Positions 33,961 through 44,260 of a DNA stretch of 52,897 nt are shown here, piece by piece. The DNA is from Lachnospiraceae bacterium (GTDB lineage: Bacteria > Bacillota > Clostridia > Lachnospirales > Lachnospiraceae). Below the pieces are notes generated by a model, which searched no databases, was not told the origin of the DNA, and worked only from the letters and a program-made list of their open reading frames with translations. The position numbers were made by a program, and so were the translations under genes. Position 1 is the first letter of the stretch; each line of letters opens with the position of its first letter. Location: the NCBI GenBank assembly GCA_017483735.1, contig JAFUVF010000024.1, positions 1 through 52,897 on the forward strand, read 5' to 3'.

Positions 33961-35721
33961 ATGAAGGCTTTAAACAATATCAGCGTAAGAGTTAAGCTCC
34001 TGATACTTACATTACCGCTTGTCGTTTGTATCATTGTGTCCGTAATCTTTGCGGGAGTAAAGATAAACAGCACAGAGGAGCAGGTAACGGATGCATATTA
34101 CAACACCCTGTACCAGGTAAACAGCACCCTCATAAATGCGGACAGGGATTTCTACCAATCCCTTGTTGGAGCCACACAGGCATATGATATCGCAAACGGC
34201 TACAGCTCTATGCCTAAGGACATGATAGCTGCAAAGCTTCCTGAGAAGATAGAGGAATACAAGAAGAACAGGCAGCAGGTGCTTGACAATGTTGAGAAGG
34301 CGCTTGAAATCGCAAGGGGCAATGAGGAGCTCTACAAGAATATCCGCTCCGACAACGGCTACAATTTTGAGGAGACCGAGAAAAAGTTCGAGGAGGACTT
34401 TAACGCATGGGAGGCTCTCTATGATGTGGAGAACAACACCGGCGATTGGAGCCGCTTTAACGAAGAGTTTGAGACTGCAAGGGCAGTGCTTGAGGATATG
34501 CAGGAGATTACTGAAAGCTGGGCGCTTGAGGAGCATGCAGCCCTCTCTGCCGCAAATACAAGAGGAATCGTCATATCCGCATTCTCATTTGGTATCATAA
34601 TAATCGTTCTGGTAAGTCTTGCAATAATGATAATAAGGCAGATTACAGGCGGTCTTACAAAGGCTACCACAGCCCTTGACGAGGTGGGCGGAGGAAACCT
34701 TGCATATCAATTTGCTCCTGTCGAGGAGATGGGCAACGATGAGATAGGCAGAATCAGAAAGAGTGCAAAGAGCCTGACAGACAAGCTTCGTGAGGTGATC
34801 GAAAAGACCAAGATGATGTCGGATGAGCTCACACAGTCCGGGACAGAGCTTGCGGATTCCGCAAATCAGGCTTCCCAGGCGTCAAGTCAGGTTACGGAGG
34901 CTGTGGATGAGATAAGCAAGGGTGCCGTATCACAGGCAGAGAGCGTGGAGACCTCTGCGCATGACGCAACGGACATAGGAGAGATTGTCGAAGCCACAAA
35001 CAATGTAATAACGGAGCTTTCGGGACGTACCTCCGAGATGAAGGCTACCTGTGATTCTGCAATGGAGGCTATGAGACAGCTTCTTTCGCAGAATGCAAAT
35101 ACGGTCAAGTCGATGCAGAACATCCATACACAGATAGTTGCCACAAACAACGCTGTAAAGGATATTGCGGAGGCTTCACAGATTATAACGGATATATCAT
35201 CCCAGACAAACCTGCTTTCCTTAAACGCTTCCATAGAGGCGGCAAGAGCAGGAGAAGCGGGCAGAGGCTTTGCGGTAGTCGCATCGGAGATTGGCTCCCT
35301 TGCTGACCAGTCCGGAAGCGCCGCTGTCAAGATTTCAGAGATTGTAAAGAACCTTGTGGAGGAATCCGCAAAGAGCGTTGCCACAATAGATGCCTTGAAC
35401 GAGAGCTTTGCAGAGCAGAACAGACAGCTTGATTCCACCAACTCAGATATGGAGACTATGGCGGATGGCGTTGAAGATGTGGCACGCCAGACGAATGAGA
35501 TTTCCCAGCAGGCTCAGAGCTTAAACGAATCCAAGGAATCTTTGGTAAACATTATATCCGATCTCTCCGCAATCTCCGAGGAGAATGCGGCGGCTACGGA
35601 GGAGACCAACGCTTCAATGGAGGAGCTTAACGCAACCTTTACCATAATAAGCGAATCGGCAGGACAATTACAGAAGCTCGCACATGAGCTTGCGGAATCC
35701 ATAAGCTATTTCCGCATTTAA
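33961..35721 (+). CDS. methyl-accepting chemotaxis protein 1 (four-helix sensor)
   Basis: 586 residues. One membrane helix near 10-32, an extracytoplasmic four-helix-bundle sensor ([19 protein letters not shown]), a second membrane helix near 200-222, HAMP ([18 protein letters not shown]) and a long signalling coiled coil with the tip [20 protein letters not shown] followed by [17 protein letters not shown]. No C-terminal receptor-binding pentapeptide. AAAGGAG lies just upstream. Paralogue of the receptor at 37272-39011 along its whole length. Confidence 0.93.
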   Translation: MKALNNISVRVKLLILTLPLVVCIIVSVIFAGVKINSTEEQVTDAYYNTLYQVNSTLINADRDFYQSLVGATQAYDIANGYSSMPKDMIAAKLPEKIEEYKKNRQQVLDNVEKALEIARGNEELYKNIRSDNGYNFEETEKKFEEDFNAWEALYDVENNTGDWSRFNEEFETARAVLEDMQEITESWALEEHAALSAANTRGIVISAFSFGIIIIVLVSLAIMIIRQITGGLTKATTALDEVGGGNLAYQFAPVEEMGNDEIGRIRKSAKSLTDKLREVIEKTKMMSDELTQSGTELADSANQASQASSQVTEAVDEISKGAVSQAESVETSAHDATDIGEIVEATNNVITELSGRTSEMKATCDSAMEAMRQLLSQNANTVKSMQNIHTQIVATNNAVKDIAEASQIITDISSQTNLLSLNASIEAARAGEAGRGFAVVASEIGSLADQSGSAAVKISEIVKNLVEESAKSVATIDALNESFAEQNRQLDSTNSDMETMADGVEDVARQTNEISQQAQSLNESKESLVNIISDLSAISEENAAATEETNASMEELNATFTIISESAGQLQKLAHELAESISYFRI

Positions 35722-35758
35722 AATGCCCCCCCTATAAATCCAAACCTATATAACCGAG

Positions 35759-35796
35759 ATGCCGTTTCCCGAAAGGGAGCGGCATTTCGGCTTTTT
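35759..35796 (+). terminator. terminator after chemoreceptor 1
   Basis: ATGCCG (35759-35764) pairs with CGGCAT (35780-35785) with an inner CCC/GGG stem and GAAA-type loop; a TTTTT run follows a few bases later. Confidence 0.7.
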
Positions 35797-35818
35797 GGAG
35801 AAATTTTGAAATTTTCTT

Positions 35819-35827
35819 GGGGGGGGG
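35819..35827. repeat. G9 homopolymer tract
   Basis: Nine consecutive G, 15 bases before the putative -35 of the next gene. A C7 run lies at 35726-35732. Tracts this long are prone to slippage. Confidence 0.9.
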
Positions 35828-35842
35828 TAAAGCGTTTATATC

Positions 35843-35871
35843 TTTTCAAAATAAGATAAGTATGTTAAAAT
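35843..35871 (+). promoter_or_regulatory. promoter of the cytosolic GGDEF-like/EAL gene
   Basis: TTTTCA (35843-35848), 17-bp spacer, TAAAAT (35866-35871) with extended TGT upstream. Confidence 0.6.
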
Positions 35872-35920
35872 ATACAAAGCGGAAGATGATGAGAAAGGGA
35901 TAGCGGTTGTAGGGTTTTGT

Positions 35921-37195
35921 ATGGCAGTTGATTTCATTACCGGACTTCCTGATTTTAACGAATATGTTCAGATATGCAGTGAGCATTTGGAGAATAATTC
36001 CAAGGGCAATTTTGTTGTTGTCATAAATGATGTTTCCAACTTTAAGTTTATAAATAAGTTCTACAGCCATGAGACGGGCAATCTCTTCATAAGGGAGATG
36101 GCGAAGTTTTTCTATTCCAACAACCCCCATGTCGTTTGCGCCTGCCGCATAGACTCGGAGCAGTTTTCGGCGCTTTTGGACATAGGGAGGGCGTCGCAGG
36201 CTGCGGAGCTCAATCATATCGCCATAATGAACGCCCAGTTTGAGCAGCTTATGAGCGCTAAATACCCGGATATATTTATCCATGTATACACGGGTGTGCA
36301 CTTCCTTGAAAATACCAAGGAGGAATTCCGTTTAGCCTACGACAAGGCGAAGATGAGCAAGTCCAAAATAAAGGGGCAGCTTGACAAGTCCTACAATGTA
36401 TATAATCCCGACGATTATGAGATAAGCGAGAATATAATGGAGTCTATGAGCCTCTTTAACAGGGCAAAGGAGAATGACAGAATAGTCGCCTTCTTACAGC
36501 CCAAGTTCTCCGTATCGCAGGATAAGGTGGTGGGAGCGGAGGTGCTTGCCCGCATAGAGGAGATAGACGGCTCCATAATCCCTCCGGGGAGATTCATCCC
36601 GGCATTGGAGCAGACAGGAATAATAGGAGTACTGGACTCCATAATGATAAACAAGTGCTTTGGCATAATCAAGAAATGGCAGGAGGAGGGGAAGGAGCTA
36701 ATCCCCATATCGGTCAATGTGTCGAGGCAGGTATTTATTAAGCCTGATTTTGTGGATTCCATGAAGCAGCTTTTGAAGGAGTACAAGATTCCTGCGGAAT
36801 ACATAGATTTTGAGATATTAGAGTCCATGTTTGTGGAGAATATGGATTTGATTGTAAACACCACAAACGCACTGCGTGAGGCGGGCTTCAAGGTGTCAAT
36901 GGATGACTTCGGAAGTGGGTACTCTTCGTTAAACCAGATTGCATATATCCCTGCGGATACGATTAAGCTGGACAATATGTTTGCCAGAAAATCCCTTGGC
37001 ACGGACAAGGGCAGGCATGTCGTAAAATCCGTTATAGAGATGCTTCACGGAATAGATTATCATATCGTCTTTGAGGGAATAGAGACGGCGGAGCAGAGGG
37101 ATTTGGTGTCCGGCTACGGCTGTGATGTCATACAGGGGTATTTCTATTCAAAGCCCATTCCAGTAAAGGAGTTTGAGGAGAATTACCAGAAGTAG
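35921..37195 (+). CDS. cytosolic degenerate GGDEF/EAL phosphodiesterase
   Basis: 424 residues without membrane segments. The GGDEF-like domain (1-150) has RIDSEQF where RxGGDEF should be, so it cannot be a cyclase by normal chemistry. The EAL domain has the variant AEVLAR near 206, SVNVSRQ, FEILES, MDDFGSGYSS near 326, IKLD, FEGIETAEQ and QGYFYSKP; all metal and catalytic ligands are present, so phosphodiesterase activity is expected. The ribosome site is weak (AGGG). Confidence 0.88.
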   Translation: MAVDFITGLPDFNEYVQICSEHLENNSKGNFVVVINDVSNFKFINKFYSHETGNLFIREMAKFFYSNNPHVVCACRIDSEQFSALLDIGRASQAAELNHIAIMNAQFEQLMSAKYPDIFIHVYTGVHFLENTKEEFRLAYDKAKMSKSKIKGQLDKSYNVYNPDDYEISENIMESMSLFNRAKENDRIVAFLQPKFSVSQDKVVGAEVLARIEEIDGSIIPPGRFIPALEQTGIIGVLDSIMINKCFGIIKKWQEEGKELIPISVNVSRQVFIKPDFVDSMKQLLKEYKIPAEYIDFEILESMFVENMDLIVNTTNALREAGFKVSMDDFGSGYSSLNQIAYIPADTIKLDNMFARKSLGTDKGRHVVKSVIEMLHGIDYHIVFEGIETAEQRDLVSGYGCDVIQGYFYSKPIPVKEFEENYQK

Positions 37196-37225
37196 AAAAT
37201 ATAAAGAATTAAGCGTAAATTAAAA

Positions 37226-37254
37226 CGCCGCCCGGTTTCCCGGACGGCGCTTTT
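37226..37254. terminator. bidirectional terminator between convergent genes
   Basis: CGCCG-C-CCGG (37226-37235) pairs with CCGG-A-CGGCG (37240-37249) with loop TTTC; TTTT follows on + and AAAA precedes, serving both the EAL gene and the - chemoreceptor. Confidence 0.88.
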
Positions 37255-37271
37255 GTATGTATTAAGTTTTA

Positions 37272-39011
37272 TCAAACCTTGAAGTAGCTTATGGATTCTG
37301 CAAGCTCTGTAGCAAGGTTCTGGAGCTGTCCTGCGGACTCGCTTATTATCGTGAAGGTTGCGTTCAATTCCTCCATGGAAGCGTTGGTCTCCTCTGTAGC
37401 CGCCGCATTCTCCTCGGATATTGCGGAGAGGTCGGAGATGATGTTTACAAGGGATTCCTTTGCCTCGTTAAGGCTTGCAACCTGACCGGAGATCTCGTTG
37501 GTCTGTGTAGCGACCGCAGCAACTCCCTCCGCCATGGTCTCCATATCGGAGTTGGTGGAATCAAGCTGCTTGTTCTGCTCCTCGAAGCGCTCGTTCAGAT
37601 CCTCTATGGTGGAAACGCTCTTTGCAGATTCGGCAACGAGGTTGTTCACAATCTCGGAAATCTTGACAGCGGCGCTTCCTGACTGGTCTGCAAGGGAGCC
37701 AATCTCGGATGCGACTACCGCAAAGCCTCTTCCTGCCTCGCCGGCTCTTGCAGCCTCTATGGAAGCGTTTAAGGAAAGCAGGTTTGTCTGTGATGATATA
37801 TCGGTAATCATCTGTGATGCGTCTGCGATATCCTTTACAGCGTTGTTTGTGGCAACTATCTGTGTATGAATCTCCTTCATGCTCTTTACAGTGCTTGCAT
37901 TCTGGGAGAGGAGCTGCTTCATAGCCTCCATTGCGGAATCGCAGGTAGCCTTCATCTCGGAGGCCCTTCCGGAGAGCTCTGTGATTACATCGTTTATGGA
38001 TTCTACGGAAACTCCTATATCGGAAGCATCATGCGCAGAGGTTTCAACGCTCTCTGCCTGTGATACGGCGCCCTTTGAAATCTCGTCAACCGCATCGGTA
38101 ACCTGGCTGGATGCCTGGGATGCCTGATTTGCGGAATCTGCAAGGTCTGTGCCTGCCTTTGTCATCTCGTCGGACATCTCCTTGGTGCGTCCGATAATCT
38201 CGGAAAGCTTTGCGGAGAGACGCTTTGCAGCCTTTCTTATCTGACCGATCTCGTCATTGCCCATCTCGGATTCATCAGGGAAAGGGAAGGTAAGATTGCC
38301 GCCGGCAACCTCATTAAGTGCGTTGGTAGCCTTGGCAAGTCCGCCAGTGATTCCGTTCAAGGTAACGATTGTAAATATGAAGAGTGCAATTATAATAATT
38401 GCAAATATTATTGAAGAAACAAGTATCTTTATTGTGTTCTCCCTTGCAAGGGCGGAGTGCTCCTCGATAGCCCATGCCTCCGCAATATCCGACATATCGG
38501 AGAGGGAGGCTCTGGTTGCGGAAAATTCTGACAAAAATGCATCCCAGTCGCCGTTGTCATGCTCGACATCATAGATTGCTTCCCAGTCATTGAAATCCTT
38601 CGTGAAATCATTGTGGGCGCTCTCTATGGTGGAGCCGTCCTCGGACTTCATTCCGCTGTAAAGATGTGAATCGGTTCTTGCCACTGCAATCGCCTCCTCC
38701 ACATTGTCCATAGCCTGCTGTCTGTTCTCGAGGTAATCATTTAAAAGCTTTGTTTCCGCAGCTGCATCAAGCTTTACAAAGCCCTCTACAGCCTCGTGGT
38801 ACTGGGTGGCCGCTATCATAGCCTGATAGAAGTCCCTGTCTGCGTTGATAAGATTGGAACTTACATTGTAGAGCTTGTCATAATAGACATTTGTGACCTC
38901 GTGCTCGGTCGAGTTGATGGAAATTGCGGCAAAGATTACAGCTGCTATAATACTCAAAGTGAGCAGTGAAGAAAGCAGAAGTAACTTTACCTTGACGCTT
39001 AGATTTTTCAT
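37272..39011 (-). CDS. methyl-accepting chemotaxis protein 2 (four-helix sensor)
   Basis: 579 residues, close paralogue of chemoreceptor 1: N-terminal [20 protein letters not shown] helix, [16 protein letters not shown] sensor, second membrane helix near 195-218, HAMP ([19 protein letters not shown]) and the same signalling tip. GGAG lies seven bases before ATG. The sensor half has diverged while the signalling half is nearly unchanged, pointing to different ligands feeding the same kinase complex. Confidence 0.93.
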   Translation of the reverse strand: MKNLSVKVKLLLLSSLLTLSIIAAVIFAAISINSTEHEVTNVYYDKLYNVSSNLINADRDFYQAMIAATQYHEAVEGFVKLDAAAETKLLNDYLENRQQAMDNVEEAIAVARTDSHLYSGMKSEDGSTIESAHNDFTKDFNDWEAIYDVEHDNGDWDAFLSEFSATRASLSDMSDIAEAWAIEEHSALARENTIKILVSSIIFAIIIIALFIFTIVTLNGITGGLAKATNALNEVAGGNLTFPFPDESEMGNDEIGQIRKAAKRLSAKLSEIIGRTKEMSDEMTKAGTDLADSANQASQASSQVTDAVDEISKGAVSQAESVETSAHDASDIGVSVESINDVITELSGRASEMKATCDSAMEAMKQLLSQNASTVKSMKEIHTQIVATNNAVKDIADASQMITDISSQTNLLSLNASIEAARAGEAGRGFAVVASEIGSLADQSGSAAVKISEIVNNLVAESAKSVSTIEDLNERFEEQNKQLDSTNSDMETMAEGVAAVATQTNEISGQVASLNEAKESLVNIISDLSAISEENAAATEETNASMEELNATFTIISESAGQLQNLATELAESISYFKV

Positions 39012-39103
39012 TTGCCGTCTCCTTTTTCTTTTTTTTTCTTTGTTTTCCTACTACCTATATAATATAAGGCATTGGGGATTGGTAAATCCCTGCAACGCTT
39101 CCT

Positions 39104-39132
39104 ATTATAAAAAAAAATGATGTAATTGAAAA
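39104..39132 (-). promoter_or_regulatory. chemoreceptor 2 promoter
   Basis: On -, TTTTCA (39132-39127), 17-bp spacer, TATAAT (39109-39104). The leader of about 85 bases holds a GGGATT/AATCCC hairpin. The opposite promoter lies 105 bp away. Confidence 0.6.
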
Positions 39133-39236
39133 TAGGAAATCTAAAAAAAGTATGAAGAGGAGAAAATAATCCGATCTTATGGTTATTATGCACTTGCGAG
39201 TAAGATGAAATGACGAAAAACGTGATAAAATGGGGA

Positions 39237-39265
39237 TTGTAATTTTCAGACATTTAATGTATAAT
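39237..39265 (+). promoter_or_regulatory. chemoreceptor 3 promoter
   Basis: TTGTAA (39237-39242), 17-bp spacer, TATAAT (39260-39265). Confidence 0.65.
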
Positions 39266-39308
39266 ATATACGCTATGTAATCTATACTAAATCAGAGAGG
39301 TAAACATT

Positions 39309-41024
39309 ATGAAGAGAAACAAGAAGCTTGTTGCGTCTCTCGTAGTTATGGCAGTAGCCATTACGGCGGTAGTCGCACTGATTTTGACCGTTGTTGCCGC
39401 AAGGGAGGTTTCCTCCGCATACGACGAAATGGTTGAGGAGGAGCTGGTGGCAGCTACTTATCTCGTTCAGGAAATGCTGGAGGATGAGTATGACGGCGAC
39501 TGGACTATTGAAGGGGAAGAGGTTTACAAGGGCGGTGTCAATGTTCAGGAAGAGTACACTGCAACCTTGGATGAGGTTTCACAGGAGACCGGTATTGAGT
39601 ACACCGTATTTTACGGAAAGACCAGAAGGATAACCACTATCTTTGATAATTCTACAGGCAAGCGTCTCGTAGGCACAGACGCAGGCGATGCAGTTATCTC
39701 CGCAGTACTCAATAAGGGCGGCAGCTATCTTGCCAGCGGAAACATTACCATCAACGGTATGAAGTACTACGGATATTATCTTCCTATGAAGAATTCCGAC
39801 GGAAGCGTTGTAGGTATGGTATTCTCCGGACGTGAGGCTGACAGTGTGAACGCTCACATCAGAAGTATTATCATAATGATGGTTGTCATTGCGGCTGTAC
39901 TTCTTATAATTACCGTAGTAGCCGGAATGCTCATGTCCAAGAAGTATTCAAGCATTATGGCAGGCATTGCAAAGAACCTTGAGGACCTTGCAAACGGTGA
40001 GCTTGGCATTCAGGTTGACGAGGCTGCTCTTGCACAGAAGAACGAGCTCGGCACCATCGGAGAGAGCGCAAAGACCCTTGCTACGAAGCTCCATGATGTC
40101 ATCTCCACAAGTAAGGATCTTTCAAATCAGGTAAGCAACGCAGGAGACGAGCTTTCCGATTCCGCATCCCAGGCATCTCAGGCATCCAGCCAGGTTACCG
40201 AGGCTGTGGATGAGATTTCTAAGGGCGCTGTATCTCAGGCAGAGAGCGTTGAGACCTCCGCACACAATGCATCCGACATCGGCGAGAATGTTGATTCCAT
40301 CAACAATGTAATAGATGAGCTCTCGGGACGTACCTCCGAGATGAAGGCTACCTGCGATTCCGCAATGGACGCTATGAAGCAGCTCCTTGCACAGAACGCA
40401 AACGTAGTAAAGAGCATGCAGGCTATACAGGCACAGATATCCGCTACCAACGATGCGGTTAAGGATATCGCAGAGGCTTCACAGATCATAACCGACATTT
40501 CCTCACAGACAAACCTCCTTTCACTCAATGCTTCCATAGAGGCTGCAAGAGCAGGAGAGGCAGGAAGAGGCTTCGCAGTAGTTGCTTCCGAGATCGGTTC
40601 CCTTGCAGACCAGTCCGGTTCCGCAGCTGTTAAGATTTCCGAGATTGTCAAGAACCTTGTTGAGGAGTCTTCCAAGTCTGTTGCTACGATAGAGGAGCTT
40701 AACTCCGGCTTTGCAGAGCAGAACAAGCAGCTCGACGCTACCAATTCCGATATGCACACCATGGCTGACGGAGTTAATGAGGTTGCTGCAGAGACCAACG
40801 AGATTGCAGGTCAGGTTAGAAACCTCAACGAAGCGAAGGAATCCCTTGTCAATATCATTCAGGATCTGTCCGCAGTATCACAGGAGAATGCGGCGGCTAC
40901 CGAAGAGACCAATGCTTCTATGGAAGAGCTCAATGCAACCTTCGAGGTTATCAGCAATTCCGCTCATGATCTCAAGAGCCTTGCAACACAGCTCGACGAG
41001 CAGATCAGCTTCTTCAAGCTGTAA
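39309..41024 (+). CDS. methyl-accepting chemotaxis protein 3 (Cache sensor)
   Basis: 571 residues. Between two membrane helices (about 10-32 and 180-205) is a single-Cache-like domain: [29 protein letters not shown] and [22 protein letters not shown], unlike the helical sensors of receptors 1 and 2. HAMP and a signalling domain with the identical tip follow. GAGAGG lies upstream of the start. Cache domains bind small metabolites directly; the ligand is unknown. Confidence 0.93.
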   Translation: MKRNKKLVASLVVMAVAITAVVALILTVVAAREVSSAYDEMVEEELVAATYLVQEMLEDEYDGDWTIEGEEVYKGGVNVQEEYTATLDEVSQETGIEYTVFYGKTRRITTIFDNSTGKRLVGTDAGDAVISAVLNKGGSYLASGNITINGMKYYGYYLPMKNSDGSVVGMVFSGREADSVNAHIRSIIIMMVVIAAVLLIITVVAGMLMSKKYSSIMAGIAKNLEDLANGELGIQVDEAALAQKNELGTIGESAKTLATKLHDVISTSKDLSNQVSNAGDELSDSASQASQASSQVTEAVDEISKGAVSQAESVETSAHNASDIGENVDSINNVIDELSGRTSEMKATCDSAMDAMKQLLAQNANVVKSMQAIQAQISATNDAVKDIAEASQIITDISSQTNLLSLNASIEAARAGEAGRGFAVVASEIGSLADQSGSAAVKISEIVKNLVEESSKSVATIEELNSGFAEQNKQLDATNSDMHTMADGVNEVAAETNEIAGQVRNLNEAKESLVNIIQDLSAVSQENAAATEETNASMEELNATFEVISNSAHDLKSLATQLDEQISFFKL

Positions 41025-41042
41025 GCTTAATACAAACAGAAC

Positions 41043-41074
41043 AAGACCCTGCGGAGATTTCCGCAGGGTCTTTT
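41043..41074 (+). terminator. terminator after chemoreceptor 3
   Basis: Perfect stem GACCCTGCGG (41045-41054) with CCGCAGGGTC (41061-41070), loop AGATTT, followed by TTTT. Confidence 0.9.
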
Positions 41075-41108
41075 ATATACTTAAATTTTTTAGGGGCAAG
41101 GGCTTGGC

Positions 41109-41549
41109 TTAATTCTTAACAGCCTTTTCAGAGTATTTCTCATCACAGTATTTGCAGCGGTATATCGCCTTCTTTTCATCTGCCAGCACGAAGATGTGGG
41201 GAAGCCCCTGCTCGATAGAGGTAATGCAGCGGGGATTGTGACATTTGATAACTCCCTTTATCTCTCTGGGGAGCACAAGCACCTTTTTCTCAGCAATCTC
41301 GCCGTTTCTAATGACATTTACCGTGATATTCCTGTTTAAGAAGGCTAGGATATCGAGGTCTATCATATCCGGATCACACTCAACCTTAAGTATGTCCTTT
41401 TTGCCCATTTTGTCGGAGCGGGCGTTCATTATCATTGCAACAGTGCAGTCGGTCTTGTTCAAATGCAGATGATTGTACAGATTAAGGCTTTTTCCTGCGG
41501 GAATGTGATCCAGCACATATCCCTGTTCAATTTGTCCAACGTTTAACAT
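41109..41549 (-). CDS. pyrI: aspartate carbamoyltransferase regulatory chain
   Basis: 146 residues. N-terminal allosteric domain (GYVLDHIPAGKSLNLYNHL) and C-terminal zinc domain with four cysteines, CHNPRC and CKYC. It pairs with the catalytic chain encoded 15 bases upstream and lets nucleotides regulate pyrimidine synthesis. GGAGG precedes the start. Length is normal for PyrI. Confidence 0.96.
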   Translation of the reverse strand: MLNVGQIEQGYVLDHIPAGKSLNLYNHLHLNKTDCTVAMIMNARSDKMGKKDILKVECDPDMIDLDILAFLNRNITVNVIRNGEIAEKKVLVLPREIKGVIKCHNPRCITSIEQGLPHIFVLADEKKAIYRCKYCDEKYSEKAVKN

Positions 41550-41564
41550 ATTTTCCTCCTCCGG

Positions 41565-42479
41565 TTAAACCTCTATCTCCAAAAGCGTCAGTATCAGCGC
41601 CATTCGCACGAATACCCCGTATCTGGCCTGCTTGAAATATGCGGCTCTGGGGTCGTCATCCACCTCCACAGCGATCTCATTGACTCTGGGAAGGGGATGG
41701 AGAATCAGCATATCCTTCTTTGCAAGCATCATTTTGAGGGGATCAAGGATGTAGAAGTCCTTCAAGCGTACATAATCCTCCTCGTTAAAGAACCTCTCCT
41801 TCTGTACCCTTGTCATATAGAGCATATCAAGCATGGGCATCACATCCTCCAGACGGATGACCTCCTCGTAGGTAATGTGCTTTTCCTTTAGCATATCCGT
41901 CACATAGTCGGGAATCCTAAGCTCCTCCGGGGATATGAATATGAAATGAATATTTTTATAGCGGGAGAGGGCATTTACAAGGGAGTGCACCGTGCGCCCG
42001 AATTTTAGGTCTCCGCAAAGCCCTATTGTGAAGGAGTCAAGTCTTCCGAACATGGTGCGGATGGTCAGAAGGTCAGTGAGGGTCTGTGTAGGGTGCTGGT
42101 GTCCTCCGTCCCCTGCGTTTATGACGGGGATGAGGGACCGGGATGCCGCCACCATTGGAGCGCCCTCCTTGGGATGACGCATGGCGCATATATCGGCGTA
42201 GCTTGATATAATGCGGATTGTGTCCGAGACGCTCTCGCCCTTTGCGGCGGAGGAAGAGTTGGCGTCGGAGAAGCCGATAACCCTTCCGCCCAGCCTCGTC
42301 ATGGCGGACTCGAAGGAGAGCCTTGTTCTCGTTGAGGGCTCGTAAAAGCAGGTGGCAAGTATGCGCCCGTCGCAGGCGTGGGCGTATTTTGCCGGATTCC
42401 TCTCGATATCGTTTGCAAGGTCAAAGAGCCTGTCAAGCTCCTCCACATTGAAATCGAGAGGGTTCATCAAATGTCGCAT
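41565..42479 (-). CDS. pyrB: aspartate carbamoyltransferase catalytic chain
   Basis: 304 residues. Carbamoyl-phosphate site [14 protein letters not shown], then [19 protein letters not shown], the substrate-binding [14 protein letters not shown] and C-terminal [10 protein letters not shown]. It condenses carbamoyl phosphate and aspartate, the first committed step of pyrimidine synthesis. GGAGG lies upstream. Together with pyrI it forms an allosteric holoenzyme. No pyrR or other pyr gene is adjacent. Confidence 0.97.
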   Translation of the reverse strand: MRHLMNPLDFNVEELDRLFDLANDIERNPAKYAHACDGRILATCFYEPSTRTRLSFESAMTRLGGRVIGFSDANSSSAAKGESVSDTIRIISSYADICAMRHPKEGAPMVAASRSLIPVINAGDGGHQHPTQTLTDLLTIRTMFGRLDSFTIGLCGDLKFGRTVHSLVNALSRYKNIHFIFISPEELRIPDYVTDMLKEKHITYEEVIRLEDVMPMLDMLYMTRVQKERFFNEEDYVRLKDFYILDPLKMMLAKKDMLILHPLPRVNEIAVEVDDDPRAAYFKQARYGVFVRMALILTLLEIEV

Positions 42480-42504
42480 ATTTATACCTCCAAAGATTTT
42501 ACAT

Positions 42505-42533
42505 AATAAAAAGGAGAGGAAAGCCTCTCCTTT
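42505..42533 (-). terminator. terminator between nitroreductase and pyrB
   Basis: On -, GGAGAGG, loop CTTT, CCTCTCC, then a T-rich run TTTTTATTAT. It stops transcription from the nitroreductase gene just 26 bases before the pyrB start; an attenuator role for pyrB is possible. Confidence 0.8.
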
Positions 42534-42536
42534 GAG

Positions 42537-43076
42537 CTAACTTATAATAGTAAGAAGGTCATTTACGTCCTTCCTCTTGGGAGCTGCGGGATGCTCCTCA
42601 TAGAAGCCGGTGGGAATCAAAGCGGCTACTTCCATATTTTCGGGAAGTGCAAGGAGCTTTGCCACATCATCATAATCAAAGAGTCCCAGAATAACGGTGC
42701 CGAGTCCCTTCTCATAGGCAGCAAGGCAGTATGCCTCTGCGGCAATGCCGGCGTCAAAATGCTGCCAGTAATCCCCTCTTACGGTGGAGGGAGAGCCGTC
42801 CCTCTCGTAGCCGGAGCGGCTTTTGATGCTGCAGAGAGCCATTACTACAGGCGCAGATTCGATTATAGCGCCGTTTCCCGCCCAGATGGTGGTGTATTTG
42901 GCAAGCTCCGCCTTCTTTTCGCCGGTCACGGCAATATACCGTGCGGTCTGTGAATGCTTCCAGCTGGGAGCGTAGGAGGCGGTCTCTACAACACTCCTTA
43001 AAAGCTCCTCCGATACGGCATCGGGCTTGAAGCTTCTGATACTTCTTCTTTCGGTAATACATTTTACTGCGTCCAT
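42537..43076 (-). CDS. nitroreductase family protein
   Basis: 179 residues, FMN-dependent fold: CITERRSIRSFKPDAVSEELL near the N-terminus, ASYAPSWKHSQTARYI as the flavin-binding segment, and LAAYEKGLGTVILGLFDYDDV. It probably reduces nitro-compounds, quinones or flavins with NAD(P)H; true substrate unknown. It starts 13 bases after the glycosyltransferase stop, so they share a transcript. Confidence 0.9.
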   Translation of the reverse strand: MDAVKCITERRSIRSFKPDAVSEELLRSVVETASYAPSWKHSQTARYIAVTGEKKAELAKYTTIWAGNGAIIESAPVVMALCSIKSRSGYERDGSPSTVRGDYWQHFDAGIAAEAYCLAAYEKGLGTVILGLFDYDDVAKLLALPENMEVAALIPTGFYEEHPAAPKRKDVNDLLTIIS

Positions 43077-43089
43077 AGTCTGATCTCCC

Positions 43090-44079
43090 TTATTCGTTTA
43101 AATTTATAATATGCTCCAGGATGGTTCCCCTTGTATCCGCAGAGCTGTCATACCTGTAGGTAAGCTTGTGTATTCCGCTCATTGAAAGTAACTGCCTGAA
43201 TCTCTCCGGGGAATATGCGCCGAGCAGCTCTATCTGCATAATATGGCAGGGGGCATCGCTGTATGTGGGGATTTTTGCCATTTCATCCCTGTTTCTGCGG
43301 CAGCTTATGGTAAAGAAAAGGTGGAAGATGAAATAATTCATAAGGGAATTTTCACGCTCCCAGTATTTATACAGCATAAGCTTGGTTTCCCAGAGTATCT
43401 TGCTGTAGGCGGAGGAATGTATGAGCCAGTTTCCGTACAGTATGTAATCCCTTGTGGCATCATGCATTATATATGCGTAGGCGAAAAGCTCGGTACCTTC
43501 TGTCATAAGCCTATAGGCGGATGCGTCCGTAAGAAGCACAGTGGAGTCTATCCAGGTTCCGCCGTGTATAGTAAGGAGCTCCAGCCTCAAAGCATCGGCA
43601 AAATGGGCGTTACTGATAATGCCATCCTTCCATTTCCTGATAATATGCTCCGGCAAAGAGGCATAATCAGAATAATTATCCTCCGTGAGCACTATGATGG
43701 GGCGGTTCAGCTTTTTAAGTGAGCGGAAGCACGCCTTCACAATATTGGGCGCTTCATCATAGCCCTGAAGCCAGCACCACCATATGACATCCGGCATATC
43801 GGGAACAGCCTGCGCCTCTTTAGGCACATCCAGTTCCTCGCTCCCGTAGGTCTTTTCAAAATAGGAGTAGACGAGCTTAAGGCTCCTGAAATAATCCCAT
43901 TCCTCCAAGTCCTTACGGTATTTAATCAGCTTGTTGACGGCCAGAATATCCGTCTTGAATTCATCATCAATAAATTCGGGATGCTCTGAAAGAAATCTGT
44001 TAAACAGCTCCACTGCCTCGGAATATCTGCCGAAATCCACTTTGTCAATGGCATCTGCCACAACCTGTGCATGGTGCAT
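43090..44079 (-). CDS. capsular-polysaccharide-type glycosyltransferase
   Basis: 329 residues. An N-terminal helical region (AIDKVDFGRYSEAVELFNRFL) resembles a TPR hairpin. The transferase part has VIWWCWLQGYDEAPNIVKAC, LTEDNYSDY and FADALRLELLTIHGGTWIDS, the pattern of the Caps_synth family. ATG 44079 is chosen because GGAGGG lies six bases upstream; ten codons earlier there is another ATG without such a site. It likely transfers a sugar during surface polysaccharide synthesis; donor and acceptor unknown. Confidence 0.82.
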   Translation of the reverse strand: MHHAQVVADAIDKVDFGRYSEAVELFNRFLSEHPEFIDDEFKTDILAVNKLIKYRKDLEEWDYFRSLKLVYSYFEKTYGSEELDVPKEAQAVPDMPDVIWWCWLQGYDEAPNIVKACFRSLKKLNRPIIVLTEDNYSDYASLPEHIIRKWKDGIISNAHFADALRLELLTIHGGTWIDSTVLLTDASAYRLMTEGTELFAYAYIMHDATRDYILYGNWLIHSSAYSKILWETKLMLYKYWERENSLMNYFIFHLFFTISCRRNRDEMAKIPTYSDAPCHIMQIELLGAYSPERFRQLLSMSGIHKLTYRYDSSADTRGTILEHIINLNE

Positions 44080-44189
44080 TGCATTCCCTCCAAAATTAAC
44101 TGCCGTCACAAAATATTTTACTATATTTTCAATGCGGTTTCAACGGAAAAAACTAATAAACCTGTCGGAATAAGTTGCCCGCAGGGTTA

Positions 44190-44218
44190 TTGAAAAAAAA
44201 GCCAAAATGGGATATACT
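44190..44218 (+). promoter_or_regulatory. promoter of the folate operon
   Basis: TTGAAA (44190-44195), 17-bp spacer, TATACT (44213-44218). The -35 overlaps the end of an AATAAACCTG/CAGGGTTATT inverted repeat (44154-44191), a possible operator or a terminator for the other strand. Confidence 0.7.
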
Positions 44219-44260
44219 TAAACAGTCGGGGGCAGTACAGGTATTCGAAAGGAGCTTATT

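Noticed and set aside
34887..35441. Long antisense frames opposite the chemoreceptor genes, also at 37498-37869 and 40235-40798
   Set aside because: They mirror the Ala/Ser/Glu-rich coiled-coil codons of the sense genes, have no ribosome sites and recur in all three paralogues.
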